NCBI GenBank assembly: GCA_963750735.1
Contig: CAVVRY010000014.1
Span: 150,057 to 214,056 of the forward strand
Reading direction: 5' to 3'
Source: JANTGF01 sp963750735
GTDB lineage: Bacteria > Bacteroidota > Bacteroidia > Bacteroidales > VadinHA17
Length of the DNA stretch: 64,000 nucleotides
Below, piece after piece: positions 26,409 through 35,830 of this stretch; position 1 is the first letter of the stretch; each line of letters starts with the position of its first letter. The position numbers were made by a program, and so were the translations under genes. A model generated the notes under the pieces. It was not told the origin of the DNA. It searched no databases and worked only from the letters and a program-made list of their open reading frames with translations.

Positions 26409-28052
26409 ATGAAAAACGTTTTAATATCCTTTCTAACAATACTTTTCATAGGTGCAGGTAGTTGCAGTTCCCCGAAAAAAAATATTGATCTGATTGTTCA
26501 CAATGCAACAATCTATACTGTTGACAAGCAATTCTCAATCCAAGAATGTATTGCTATCAACAATGGTAAAATTGTTGCTGTTGGATCTGATAAGGAGATA
26601 TTAGCTAAATATCAGGGAGAAGTGTTTGTTGACTTGAATAAAAAATTCATCTACCCGGGTTTAATTGATGCACATTGTCACTATGTTGGTTATGGCATGA
26701 ATTTAAAGAATGTTGACCTGGTAGGAACCACATCGTTTGATGAAATTATTGAAAGAATTGTAAAACATCATGAACAATTTCCCTCCGATTGGATTCTGGG
26801 ACGGGGCTGGGATCAGAATGATTGGGAGATAAAAGAATTTCCAACCCGACAAAAGCTTGATGAGTTATTTCCTAACACTCCCATATTTCTTAGGAGAATT
26901 GACGGACATGGAGCTATTGCAAATGGGAAAGCGCTTGAATTAGCCGGGGTTACTATAAGCACTAAAATTGATGGTGGAGATTTAATTATGAAAAACGGAG
27001 AACTCACCGGTGTTTTGATTGACAATGCCATGGGTATAGTAGGACGAGTGATTCCGTCAGACAGCAAGAAAGATATAATTACTGGTTTATTACAGGCCCA
27101 GGATAATTGTTTTCAAGTTGGTTTAACCACAGTTTTTGATGCAGGTCTAGGAAACTCCGTACTGCATATAATTGATAGTCTTCAGGCAGAAGATAAACTT
27201 AAGATGAGGATTAATGCCATGTTAAGCCCTTCAAAGAAGAATTTTGAAGAATATTTATATGAAGGAGTTTATCAAACCGATCTGCTAACCATTCGATCAA
27301 TCAAATTATTTGCTGATGGAGCTCTTGGTTCCAGAGGTGCCAAATTGCTATGGCCATACTCTGATGACCCGGGTAATACAGGGCTGCTGGTTTCACATCC
27401 GGATGATTTAATTGATATCTGCCAGCAAGCTTTTGAGCATGGATATCAAATAAATACTCATTGCATTGGAGACTCTGCCAACAGGCTTATGATGAATATA
27501 TATAGAGATATTTTAAAAGGAAAAAATGACAAACGGTGGAGAATTGAGCATGCGCAGATCATTCATCCGGATGATTTTCACTTTTTCGGAGAATATAGTA
27601 TAATACCTTCTGTCCAATCTACTCATGCTACTTCTGATATGTACTGGGCCGAGGACCGTTTGGGACCAGAAAGAATTAAAGGGGCATATGCTTATCGTCA
27701 ACTCTTAGAACAAAATGGTTGGATTCCAAACGGTAGTGATTTCCCGGTTGAAGATATAAATCCACTTTACGGCTTCTTCTCACTAACAGCAAGAAAAGAC
27801 CAATCTGGATTCCCGGAAAACGGATTTCAAATGGAAAATTCTCTTTCACGGGAGGAGGCATTGAAAGCCATGACTATTTGGGCTGCCAAATCAGGATTTG
27901 AAGAGGACCGAATAGGCAGCCTCGAGCCAGGTAAATTTGCCGATTTTATAGTTCTGGATGAAAATATAATGGAATGTGATCTTATGGAAATTCCCAAATT
28001 AAAGATCCAAAAAACATTTATCCAGGGAGAAGAAGTATTTGTAAATAAATAA
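26409..28052 (+). CDS. Amidohydrolase lipoprotein (YtcJ-like)
   Basis: 547 residues. The signal ends in a lipobox (FIGAGSC, Cys19). The metal-dependent amidohydrolase fold is shown by GLIDAHCH (His89, His91), RGWDQNDW, KLFADGALGSRGA, NTHCIGDSANR, RIEHAQII, PNGSDFPVEDINP (metal-binding Asp) and the end ALKAMTIWAAKSGFEEDRIGSLEPGKFADFIVLD. This is the YtcJ/exoenzyme-regulator-like subgroup, whose substrates are mostly unknown. The signal implies action outside the cytoplasm, anchored to a membrane. Monocistronic, convergent with the efflux operon. Confidence 0.87.
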   Translation: MKNVLISFLTILFIGAGSCSSPKKNIDLIVHNATIYTVDKQFSIQECIAINNGKIVAVGSDKEILAKYQGEVFVDLNKKFIYPGLIDAHCHYVGYGMNLKNVDLVGTTSFDEIIERIVKHHEQFPSDWILGRGWDQNDWEIKEFPTRQKLDELFPNTPIFLRRIDGHGAIANGKALELAGVTISTKIDGGDLIMKNGELTGVLIDNAMGIVGRVIPSDSKKDIITGLLQAQDNCFQVGLTTVFDAGLGNSVLHIIDSLQAEDKLKMRINAMLSPSKKNFEEYLYEGVYQTDLLTIRSIKLFADGALGSRGAKLLWPYSDDPGNTGLLVSHPDDLIDICQQAFEHGYQINTHCIGDSANRLMMNIYRDILKGKNDKRWRIEHAQIIHPDDFHFFGEYSIIPSVQSTHATSDMYWAEDRLGPERIKGAYAYRQLLEQNGWIPNGSDFPVEDINPLYGFFSLTARKDQSGFPENGFQMENSLSREEALKAMTIWAAKSGFEEDRIGSLEPGKFADFIVLDENIMECDLMEIPKLKIQKTFIQGEEVFVNK

Positions 28053-28084
28053 TTGTTAAGATACTATACAGGAAACTCTTCCTA

Positions 28085-29449
28085 CTATAGCTTAAAGGGT
28101 ACACCATTGTAGAAGTCAAGAATTTTTGTAGTAAAAATAAACTCAAATTTTGCTTGTAAAAGCTCTGCCTGCGCTTTAATCAAGTTGTTCTTGGCTATAT
28201 TATAATCCACTGCATTTTCAGTTCCAGCATCCAGCTTTTCCTGAGAATAATCAAAGGCTGCCTGCCGCGAATCCACTACTTCAGTAGAGGTTCTGTACTT
28301 TTCTAGAGCTGCAGTCGCATCGAGGTGGGTCTGCTGAATAGTTTTATACAATATCTGCTTCGATTGATCGAGATTCACCTCAGCATCCAACATTGAAATT
28401 TTTGCATTGCTGATTGTATTTTGAATGGCCCATTGCTGAAAAATTGGAATGCTCAAATTTATCGAAACCTGTTGATAACGATTATCTTTAATCTGATCAC
28501 CGTATGGGTATGGTGCATCGGGTTCAAGAGGGTTTCTCCCCAACTGAGAGTAACGCGAGTAAATCAATCCTCTTAGGTAAATATTAGGACTTCTGGTTCC
28601 ACGTGCGATAGACAGGTTCTTTTCTTCTGCCTTTAGATTGTATTCCGCACTTTTAATCTCTGGAAAACTAGCTACTGCATTTTGGAATACCTCCGAAAAA
28701 GGAATAATTATAATCTCATCTCCAATTTCTGTATCCTCTGGTTTCAAAACTCTAAAGTTTCCTACAGAATCCAAATCAAGAAGTTGTGTTAGATCAAGAT
28801 AGTTTGTTTTTAATTGATTTGTTACGGTGGTGAAATTTAATCGCTCTGCTGCAGCTTGAGATTTCATATCCAGTAACTGCCCCTGTGAAGTTTTTCCTAA
28901 TTTTACAAACTGGCTGGTTCGCTCAACCTCCTGATTAATGGCTTCGAGCTGAGATTTTGCTATTTCAAGTAATTCCTCGTTAAATAAAATTTTCATATAA
29001 GCCAGTACTATATCAATCATAAGGTCATTCTTCTCCTTATCAACATTGGCATTACTGACTAAAAAACTAAACTTATTCCGTTTAATGATGTTTGTTTGTT
29101 GCATTCCGTTAAATAAATTTAACGATGCCTGTGCTCCCAGGTTCCCATCCTGAAATTGTTGCTGAACGTATGTATAATCTTCATAGTTTACTGTTTTACC
29201 GGCACTAAAGCTATGCTGTGCGAATCCACTTAAACTGGGAAGCATTTGCAATTTAGATTGAAGCAGATTGTTCTCAGAGGTATTTGCCTGAAATTTTCTT
29301 CTTTTAAGCTGAAGATTGTTTTCCATTGCATAGTTTATACAATCCTCAAGCGACCAAACTTCCTGAGAAAATGTGGAAGTTGGCATAAAAAATACAAATG
29401 TAAATATGCTCCAGGTGATAAAACTTCTGAAAATCTTATAAATATGCAT
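28085..29449 (-). CDS. TolC-family outer-membrane efflux protein
   Basis: 454 residues, with a signal peptide (ITWSIFTFVFFMPTSTFSQ) and two TolC-like halves (SLEDCINYAMENNLQLK start; long helices ending KNNLIKAQAELLQAKFEFIFTTKILDFYNG). It forms the trimeric outer-membrane channel of a tripartite exporter. It is the last gene of an operon with an adaptor, an ATPase and a small unknown protein, six bases downstream of the latter. Confidence 0.9.
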   Translation of the reverse strand: MHIYKIFRSFITWSIFTFVFFMPTSTFSQEVWSLEDCINYAMENNLQLKRRKFQANTSENNLLQSKLQMLPSLSGFAQHSFSAGKTVNYEDYTYVQQQFQDGNLGAQASLNLFNGMQQTNIIKRNKFSFLVSNANVDKEKNDLMIDIVLAYMKILFNEELLEIAKSQLEAINQEVERTSQFVKLGKTSQGQLLDMKSQAAAERLNFTTVTNQLKTNYLDLTQLLDLDSVGNFRVLKPEDTEIGDEIIIIPFSEVFQNAVASFPEIKSAEYNLKAEEKNLSIARGTRSPNIYLRGLIYSRYSQLGRNPLEPDAPYPYGDQIKDNRYQQVSINLSIPIFQQWAIQNTISNAKISMLDAEVNLDQSKQILYKTIQQTHLDATAALEKYRTSTEVVDSRQAAFDYSQEKLDAGTENAVDYNIAKNNLIKAQAELLQAKFEFIFTTKILDFYNGVPFKL

Positions 29450-29455
29450 TTCTAT

Positions 29456-29749
29456 TTATTCTCCTTTTTTTCTATAAAGAACCTGTATAAACTTCGCGTC
29501 ATCGAGTGGAGTATAAATTTGAATTAATTCCCAGGCCGAATCATAATTTCTTATTGACTTTTTCAATCGGGTAATTCGGGCCAAAGACTTTGATAATTCA
29601 TCTGCTCCGCTTGAATAGTCATCCTCAACATCCCACTCAAATGAAACTACTCTGAAATTATACTGAACCTCTTTCCCTCCAATTTTTAACAATATCTCTG
29701 CATTTTCATTTTCTCCAAAATGCAAGATCGGTACACATAGTTCTTTCAT
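29456..29749 (-). CDS. Small conserved-looking protein of unknown function
   Basis: 97 residues, no signal peptide or membrane segment, acidic centre (EWDVEDDYSSGADELSKSL). I do not recognise the family. It sits between the ABC ATPase (111 bases) and the TolC-like gene (six bases), so it is probably co-expressed with the exporter. Codon use is like its neighbours and the frame is intact, so it is likely real. Confidence 0.7.
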   Translation of the reverse strand: MKELCVPILHFGENENAEILLKIGGKEVQYNFRVVSFEWDVEDDYSSGADELSKSLARITRLKKSIRNYDSAWELIQIYTPLDDAKFIQVLYRKKGE

Positions 29750-29860
29750 AATACTGTATATTTATTAATAAATCCTATAAAGACTTCTCAAATAATACCT
29801 ACAGATACTAATTACCGCAACAAAAAGCAGAGGTAATAAAGTTCAGCTTACGATAGAATA

Positions 29861-30544
29861 CTAAACAGTATGCTTAATATTCTCTGTAACAATATGTCCA
29901 TCAAACAATTGAATAATTCGATGGGCATATTCGGCATCTGTTGGTGAGTGTGTAACCATTACTATGGTTGTTCCATCCTTATTAAGTTCTGTCAACAAAT
30001 TCATAACTTCCTCGCCATTAGCAGAGTCAAGGTTACCTGTTGGCTCATCCGCTAATATTAATTTGGGATTTGCTACAACTGCTCTTGCAATAGCAACTCT
30101 CTGCTGCTGACCACCTGACAATTGTTGTGGAAAATGCTTCTTCCTATGAATTATCTTCATCCGTTCCAAAACAGTTTCAACTTTCTTCCTTCTTTCAGAT
30201 GCAGATACCTTCATGTATAATAGAGGAAGTTCAACATTCTCATATACTGTAAGTTCGTCAATTAAATTAAAGCTTTGAAAAACAAAACCAATATTTCCCT
30301 TTCTCAGGTTAGTCCTGTTTCTCTCTGACATTTTTGATACCTCGGTATCATTAAAATAGAATTCTCCGTTAGATGGATTATCCAATAATCCGATAATGTT
30401 CAAAAGGGTTGATTTTCCACAACCGGAAGGACCCATAACGGCCACCATTTCTCCATTCTTTACTTCCAAATCCACATTATTAAGGGCTGTTGTTTCAACC
30501 TCTTCTGTCCTGAAGATTTTAGTTAGACTTTTTGTGCGAATCAT
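29861..30544 (-). CDS. ABC transporter ATP-binding protein (MacB/LolD type)
   Basis: 227 residues. Walker A GPSGCGKST (38-46), Q loop VFQSFNLI, signature LSGGQQQR, Walker B LILADEP and H loop MVTHS are all present. The length and the 'ELTVYENVELPLLY' stretch fit the MacB/LolD/FtsE group, which pairs with MacB-type permeases and adaptor proteins. No permease gene lies in this operon, so it must work with a permease encoded elsewhere, or the system has lost it. It is 28 bases downstream of the adaptor gene. Confidence 0.92.
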   Translation of the reverse strand: MIRTKSLTKIFRTEEVETTALNNVDLEVKNGEMVAVMGPSGCGKSTLLNIIGLLDNPSNGEFYFNDTEVSKMSERNRTNLRKGNIGFVFQSFNLIDELTVYENVELPLLYMKVSASERRKKVETVLERMKIIHRKKHFPQQLSGGQQQRVAIARAVVANPKLILADEPTGNLDSANGEEVMNLLTELNKDGTTIVMVTHSPTDAEYAHRIIQLFDGHIVTENIKHTV

Positions 30545-30572
30545 AGCTTACATTTTTAATGGTTGATATTAA

Positions 30573-31826
30573 TTATCTTTTAAGGATTAGTTTATCGACA
30601 TTTCCAAAATTGTCATAGCTTGAGGTAATAACTTTTTCACCTTGATCAAGGCCTTCAAGTACCTCATAAAATCTTGGGTTCTGAGCACCCAGACTAATAT
30701 TTCTTTTTGTTGCAAACTCTTCTGATGGATCTAAAATATATACCCACTGGCCTCCAGTGCTCTGGTAAAATCCACCCCGTGGGATTAGAATGGCCGTTTT
30801 CGGAGCACCTAACTCGAGCTTAATCCTAGAAGTTTGACCAATTTTTATTGAAGGAGGTACTGTATCAATAAAAACCATATCTGAATAGAAATTCCCTGCA
30901 GTCACTTCCGGATATATCTTTGCAATCGTCCCTTTGTAGGATGTACCAGAAAAATCACATTCGCCTGCCAATCCTCTTGAAACTTTGGAAATATAATATT
31001 CATCTATTTCAACTCGCATTTTATATGAATCAAGAATATTTATTTGACCTACCCTTTGCCCACGATTAAGAACCTGACCTATCTCCAGATCAAGAGAAGC
31101 TAATTCACCACTAACTGGAGCTTTAAAATTTAAACTCTCAAGTTTTTCATTTACAAGAATAAGATTATCCTGCATGCGTTGAACAGACACTTCAAGAGCA
31201 CCCACCTGGACACCTCTAAAAATTGAATCCTTTTTCAGGTTCTCCAGCAATAACTCCAGCCTTTTCTGTGATAACTCAAGTTGTTCTTTAGAGATATTAA
31301 ATTCTTCCTGAGAAATATGATTGCCTTGCAACAATATCATATTGTTCTCGAAATCACGCTTTTGCTGAAGAATATCATATTCTACACCCAGAATCTGACT
31401 ACGGGAGTTCAGTGTTTGCTGATCCATTAATAGCCTTGCCTGCCTCAACTCATTAGAAGTTCTTGAAACCAAGGCTTCATAATTTGAGATCTCAAGGATA
31501 AGGCTGGTATTGCTAAGCTTTAAAAGAAGGTCACCCTTTTCCACCATTGTTCCTTCCTCAGCGACAATTTCCTCAACGCGTCCCCCTTCCATTGCATCAA
31601 GATAAACCGTCGTTATCGGTTCAACAGTTCCAGTAACTGAAATATAATTTTTGAAATACCCTTCTGTAACTTCACTTATTGAAATTTTTTCAATGTCAAC
31701 GTTGTACTTCGAGCTTTTATCCCCAAATATGAGATTCCAAAGCACCAATAGTACTATAATCACCGAAACTGCTATCCATACATGCTTTTTAGTGATCTTG
31801 TTTTTCTTTTCAATAGGTCTATCCAT
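30573..31826 (-). CDS. HlyD/MacA-type periplasmic adaptor of an efflux pump
   Basis: 417 residues. One N-terminal membrane anchor (about 14-31, IAVSVIIVLLVLWNLIF), biotinyl-lipoyl-like half motifs (GGRVEEIVAEEGTMVEKGDLLLKL and APVSGELASLDLEIGQVLNRGQRV) separated by a long coiled-coil hairpin, then beta-barrel and membrane-proximal domains. It bridges the inner-membrane transporter to the TolC-like channel. It is first in the operon and divergent from a sigma-54 activator gene. The efflux cargo is unknown. Confidence 0.9.
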   Translation of the reverse strand: MDRPIEKKNKITKKHVWIAVSVIIVLLVLWNLIFGDKSSKYNVDIEKISISEVTEGYFKNYISVTGTVEPITTVYLDAMEGGRVEEIVAEEGTMVEKGDLLLKLSNTSLILEISNYEALVSRTSNELRQARLLMDQQTLNSRSQILGVEYDILQQKRDFENNMILLQGNHISQEEFNISKEQLELSQKRLELLLENLKKDSIFRGVQVGALEVSVQRMQDNLILVNEKLESLNFKAPVSGELASLDLEIGQVLNRGQRVGQINILDSYKMRVEIDEYYISKVSRGLAGECDFSGTSYKGTIAKIYPEVTAGNFYSDMVFIDTVPPSIKIGQTSRIKLELGAPKTAILIPRGGFYQSTGGQWVYILDPSEEFATKRNISLGAQNPRFYEVLEGLDQGEKVITSSYDNFGNVDKLILKR

Positions 31827-31853
31827 ATTATTCTCTCAAATTACACAAAATAA

Positions 31854-31868
31854 ACATGAATTGTGCCA
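31854..31868 (-). promoter_or_regulatory. Candidate sigma-54 promoter of the efflux operon
   Basis: On the minus strand TGGCACAATTCATGTT compares with the -24/-12 consensus TGGCAC-N5-TTGCW: the -24 block is perfect, the -12 block is ATGTT (GG-N10-GT in place of GG-N10-GC). It lies 28 bases before the adaptor start codon. The adjacent divergent gene encodes a sigma-54 activator, which makes this site plausible but not proven. Confidence 0.4.
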
Positions 31869-31987
31869 AAGGCTACAAAGTCCTAATAGGCAGATCGTTA
31901 ACCTTATCGATATATATGGCATTTAGCCCCCTGTGTTCGAAATTAGAACAATTACAGTACGAATCCGAACAATCTAAAAATAAATTA

Positions 31988-31995
31988 TATTTTTG
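31988..31995 (+). promoter_or_regulatory. Candidate -7 box of the sigma-54 activator gene
   Basis: TATTTTTG matches TAnnTTTG, 61 bases before the ATG at 32057. No -33 element is evident. Confidence 0.35.
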
Positions 31996-32056
31996 TAATA
32001 ATAAGGGATTATGTGAAAAAAATCCCCGATCATCAATAATAAAAATAAAATTCAAA

Positions 32057-33433
32057 ATGAAGGAACCTGAAGGAAGAATACTGGCAATTGATGACAATGA
32101 AGATATCCTTTTTGCATTAAAGCTTTTGTTGAAACCGCATGTAGAAAGAATTGACACTCTGAACTCTCCACAAAACGCGTTAGAATATTTATCCAAAAAT
32201 GACTACGATGTCATCTTACTTGACATGAATTTCACAAAAGATGCGATCAGTGGCCAGGAGGGTTTTGATTGGCTTGCTAAAATTCATGATGCCTATCCTA
32301 CCGCTGTTGTTGTATTTATTACAGCATACGGAGATGCAGAAAAAGCTGTTAAAGCAATAAAAGCAGGAGCCTCTGATTTCATTCTAAAGCCATGGCAGAA
32401 TGAAAAACTCTTAGCCACAATCTCCTCCTCAATTCAATTGGCAAGGAGCAAAAAAGAAAATAAAGAGCTCCGAAACAAGCACCAGGAGTTAAGTGCAGTA
32501 TTGAGTCAGCCATTTGAAGAATTTATTGGTGAATCGGATGAAATGAAGGAAGTCTTTACTACCATTAAGAAAGTTGCTCTTACTGATGCGAATGTTCTAA
32601 TATTGGGAGAAAATGGAACCGGTAAAGAATTGGTGGCCAGGGCTCTACACAAAAACTCTCTTCGCAAAGATGAAATCTTTATTAGTGTCGATCTTGGTTC
32701 TATAAGCGAAACTCTATTTGAGAGTGAATTATTTGGACATGAAAAAGGAGCCTTCACAGATGCTATTAAGGAAAAGGCCGGACGCTTTGAAATTGCAAAA
32801 GGAGGTACATTGTTTTTGGATGAGATCGGCAACCTTTCTATGCCCTTGCAAACGAAGCTTTTAACAGTTATTGAAAGAAGAGAAGTCACTCGGGTTGGGT
32901 CAAATAAATCTATTCCTGTAAATGTCAGGCTAATTTGTGCTACTAACAACAATATTCATAGTTTGGTGGCAAAAGAGAACTTCAGACAGGATTTGCTTTA
33001 TCGTATTAATACTGTTGAAATTCATCTTCCACCCCTGCGCGATCGAATTTCTGATATTCCTCTCCTTTCTGATCATTTTCTTAAAATGTATATTAAAAAA
33101 TACCGGAAAAACATTAGGAAAATCAGTAGTGATGCAATGAAGTGCCTCAAACAATATACCTGGCCAGGAAATGTTCGAGAATTACAACATTCTTTGGAGA
33201 GAGCGGTAATATTAACTGACTCAGATGAATTAGATAGAGATGATTTTATGCTTTCTTCCGGACAAAAATCCATTGAAGATACTGAGTTTACTACCTTTGA
33301 TCTTGATGCCATTGAAAAACAGGTAATTCAAAAAGCCATGAAGAAAAATGCCGGAAATGTTACTCAGGCAGCAAGTGATCTTGGATTAACCCGAACATCT
33401 TTATACAGACGAATGGAAAAACATGATTTATAA
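32057..33433 (+). CDS. Sigma-54-dependent response regulator (NtrC family)
   Basis: 458 residues from the ATG at 32057. An in-frame ATG at 31856 would add 67 residues of low-complexity sequence across the promoter region and is rejected. Receiver (IDDNEDI; phospho-acceptor Asp56 in VILLDMNF; Lys in ILKPW), AAA+ domain with Walker A GENGTGKE, the sigma-54 contact loop as GAFTDA (canonical GAFTGA), Walker B TLFLDEI, the R-finger region (DRISDIP), and a Fis-type helix-turn-helix (NVTQAASDLGLTRTSLYRRM). It activates sigma-54 promoters after phosphorylation, very likely by the kinase encoded next (11-base overlap). Divergent from the efflux operon, its probable target. Confidence 0.92.
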   Translation: MKEPEGRILAIDDNEDILFALKLLLKPHVERIDTLNSPQNALEYLSKNDYDVILLDMNFTKDAISGQEGFDWLAKIHDAYPTAVVVFITAYGDAEKAVKAIKAGASDFILKPWQNEKLLATISSSIQLARSKKENKELRNKHQELSAVLSQPFEEFIGESDEMKEVFTTIKKVALTDANVLILGENGTGKELVARALHKNSLRKDEIFISVDLGSISETLFESELFGHEKGAFTDAIKEKAGRFEIAKGGTLFLDEIGNLSMPLQTKLLTVIERREVTRVGSNKSIPVNVRLICATNNNIHSLVAKENFRQDLLYRINTVEIHLPPLRDRISDIPLLSDHFLKMYIKKYRKNIRKISSDAMKCLKQYTWPGNVRELQHSLERAVILTDSDELDRDDFMLSSGQKSIEDTEFTTFDLDAIEKQVIQKAMKKNAGNVTQAASDLGLTRTSLYRRMEKHDL

Positions 33434-34778
33434 AAAATTTCGGTTCATTATATTTATAAGGTTATTCTTGCTTACTGCATCAATATTCCTATTTGTATAC
33501 ACACTGGAATCACAGTTTTTTCTTACTCCGGTTTTTATTGGGTTGATCATAATCTTTGAACTTGTTTCAATGTTCCGTTATATTGACCGGACAAATAGGG
33601 ACCTTGCCAGTTTTCTTGAATCAATTAGGTTTTCGGAGTTTACCAGAAGTTTTGAAATAGAAGGAATGGGCTCCTCCTTTGATGAGTTAAGTAAAGCTTT
33701 CAATGACGTAATTAAGGATTTTCAAACTATCCGATCAGAAAAAGAAGAACACTTCCAATATCTACATAGCATTGTTCAAAATACTGACATCAGTATTATT
33801 GCATTTCAAAAAAATGGATCAGTTGATTTAATAAACAACGCAGCAAAAAAATTATTCCAGGTATCATCCTTAAAAAATATTCAAACACTGGAATCATTAA
33901 GTTCAGATCTTGTAAATACTCTTCTCAATCTCAAACCTGGCGTAATTACATTGTTAAAAGTGCAGGATCAGGATGATATTTTGCAACTGGCAATTTCTTC
34001 CAGTGAAGTTAAAATTGGGAATAAGCTCATAGTTCTTGCTACTATCAAGAATATTCAGGCAGTTCTTGATGAACAGGAGACAGAGGCCTGGCAGAAGCTT
34101 ATCAGGGTATTGACTCACGAGATCATGAATTCCATTACCCCTATTGCTTCCATTACCAACACCCTGGAATTGATGCTGAAAGACCTGAAGAAAGAAGATC
34201 GATATAGCACTTATCATATAAGTCCGCCATCAGTAGATGAATTTAAGGAAGCTTTACACACAATCAGTAAAAGAAGTACCGGTCTACTGCATTTTGTAAA
34301 TACCTACAGGAACCTTACCCGTATTCCTAAACCAAACTTTAAAGTGGTAAAAGTTAAAGATATCTTTGATCATATAAGATCATTGATGACGGAGGAACTG
34401 GATGCAAAAGGAATTAAATTTGAGAGTCCGGTATATCCTTCAAATCTTGAACTTTTTGCTGATGAGAAATTAATTGAACAGGTATTAATTAACCTGATGA
34501 AAAACTCTATTCATGCCGTTGACAATGTCCCAGATCCAATAATTACAATGAAAGCTTATAAAAATAAACGTGAAAGGGTTACAATCCATGTAATAGACAA
34601 CGGGAATGGTATTTTGCAGGATGTCTTAGATAAGATCTTTATTCCATTCTTTACAACGAAACCAAAGGGATCAGGGATAGGGTTAAGTTTATCAAGAGAA
34701 ATTCTCAGACTTCATGGAGGATCTATATATGCACACTCCACTCCTGAAAAAGAAACAACTTTTACACTTACTTTTTAA
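33423..34778 (+). CDS. Membrane sensor histidine kinase partner of the sigma-54 regulator
   Basis: 451 residues. Two N-terminal transmembrane segments with almost no periplasmic loop (IIFIRLFLLTASIFLFVYTL, PVFIGLIIIFELVSMF), a PAS-like segment (IVQNTDISIIAFQKNGSVDLINNAA), HisKA with His232 (LTHEIMNSITPI) and HATPase_c (LINLMKNSIHAV, DNGNG, GSGIGLS). The H box with E-I-x-N and the layout resemble NtrY/NtrB-type kinases. It overlaps the activator gene by 11 bases. The lack of a sensor loop suggests it senses the membrane or a cytoplasmic signal. Confidence 0.9.
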   Translation: MIYKKFRFIIFIRLFLLTASIFLFVYTLESQFFLTPVFIGLIIIFELVSMFRYIDRTNRDLASFLESIRFSEFTRSFEIEGMGSSFDELSKAFNDVIKDFQTIRSEKEEHFQYLHSIVQNTDISIIAFQKNGSVDLINNAAKKLFQVSSLKNIQTLESLSSDLVNTLLNLKPGVITLLKVQDQDDILQLAISSSEVKIGNKLIVLATIKNIQAVLDEQETEAWQKLIRVLTHEIMNSITPIASITNTLELMLKDLKKEDRYSTYHISPPSVDEFKEALHTISKRSTGLLHFVNTYRNLTRIPKPNFKVVKVKDIFDHIRSLMTEELDAKGIKFESPVYPSNLELFADEKLIEQVLINLMKNSIHAVDNVPDPIITMKAYKNKRERVTIHVIDNGNGILQDVLDKIFIPFFTTKPKGSGIGLSLSREILRLHGGSIYAHSTPEKETTFTLTF

Positions 34779-34820
34779 TTGAATATAGGGATCTAATTGC
34801 AATTCTATCCAAATATCACA

Positions 34821-35810
34821 TTAATATCTGCTTAACCAACGATATCTCCTTGCATTGTCTCCAAACTTAACTGCAAACATGAATTCATGTGAACCATATG
34901 TGTACTTTGAAATACTGCTAAAGCCATAGTCAAATGCATATCCAATGTGGAAATTCTCAATCTTAATGCCTGCAAAAATAACAACTGCATCAGGTGATCT
35001 ATAGGATAAGCCTCCCCAATAAGATTCTTTATACTCAACCTTACCACTTATATCCATCTGGAAAGTTCTTAGGTTATCAGGTGATTTCATTAAGGCCGAT
35101 GGGATAATTGAAAAATTATCGTTTAGTACAAATTCGTATCCGCCTGTTATATAATAATACCGTAGCATCTTATAATTATTATCTCCCTGCTGTCCGATCT
35201 TAAACATGGACTGAAATAAGTTTATCGCTGAAAATCCAACATAATAGTCTCTTGTCCGGTAAAATACTCCAAAGTTTACATCCGGTATAAAAACCGAACG
35301 ATCATAATTTAACAATACCGGATCATCGGGATCATAAGCATCGAAAAATCCATCTCCACTAATACTCAATTGATAGCCTACTGCAGTTAATCCAAAAGAT
35401 AACTGTGACTTTCGCAATTGAATATGGTAGGCATAAGTAAATTGAAGACCTGTTCTGCGAAGCATCCCATTTCGATCCGTAAAGAAGTGACTTCCCAAGC
35501 CTACACGGCCACTTCTGGAGGGCTTTTGCATCTTTTTCTTAACTGATCTGGATCTCGATATATAACTCTTTTTCAATAGTCTGGTCTGAAAACTTACGGC
35601 CTGGGTGCTGGGCGAATTCTGTAAACCCAACCATTGCTCCCGGGCAGTAACGTTTATGGAAGTATAGCCATCAGCTCCTGCAATCGCCGGGTTTATAAGA
35701 AACATATTCATCATATACTGGCTATAAACCGGTAATTGCTGTCCAAAGGTGGTTCCAATAATAAGGCTTGCTCCCAGAACCATTAATCCTTTTTTTACAA
35801 AATTCATCAT
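34821..35810 (-). CDS. PorP/SprF-family T9SS-associated outer-membrane protein
   Basis: 329 residues with a signal peptide (LMVLGASLIIGTTFGQQ) and the family start LPVYSQYMMNMFLINPAIAGADGYTSINVTAREQW. The rest is a predicted outer-membrane beta-barrel (GRVGLGSHFFTDRNG, FGVFYRTRDYYVGFSA). In Flavobacterium johnsoniae sprF follows sprB and is needed to bring SprB to the surface. Here the gene starts 20 bases after the giant SprB-repeat gene, the same order, so it most likely serves that adhesin. Confidence 0.92.
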   Translation of the reverse strand: MMNFVKKGLMVLGASLIIGTTFGQQLPVYSQYMMNMFLINPAIAGADGYTSINVTAREQWLGLQNSPSTQAVSFQTRLLKKSYISRSRSVKKKMQKPSRSGRVGLGSHFFTDRNGMLRRTGLQFTYAYHIQLRKSQLSFGLTAVGYQLSISGDGFFDAYDPDDPVLLNYDRSVFIPDVNFGVFYRTRDYYVGFSAINLFQSMFKIGQQGDNNYKMLRYYYITGGYEFVLNDNFSIIPSALMKSPDNLRTFQMDISGKVEYKESYWGGLSYRSPDAVVIFAGIKIENFHIGYAFDYGFSSISKYTYGSHEFMFAVKFGDNARRYRWLSRY

Positions 35811-35830
35811 TCAACTATAGAATTTAAGAA

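Noticed and set aside
28064..28090. Imperfect inverted repeat CTATACAGGAA/TTCCTACTATAG between convergent genes
   Set aside because: The stem is interrupted, there is no T tract on either side and it overlaps a stop codon; too weak to call a terminator.
31856..32056. 67-codon N-terminal extension of the sigma-54 response regulator
   Set aside because: The extension is low in coding quality and covers the divergent promoter region; the receiver domain starts properly at the ATG at 32057.
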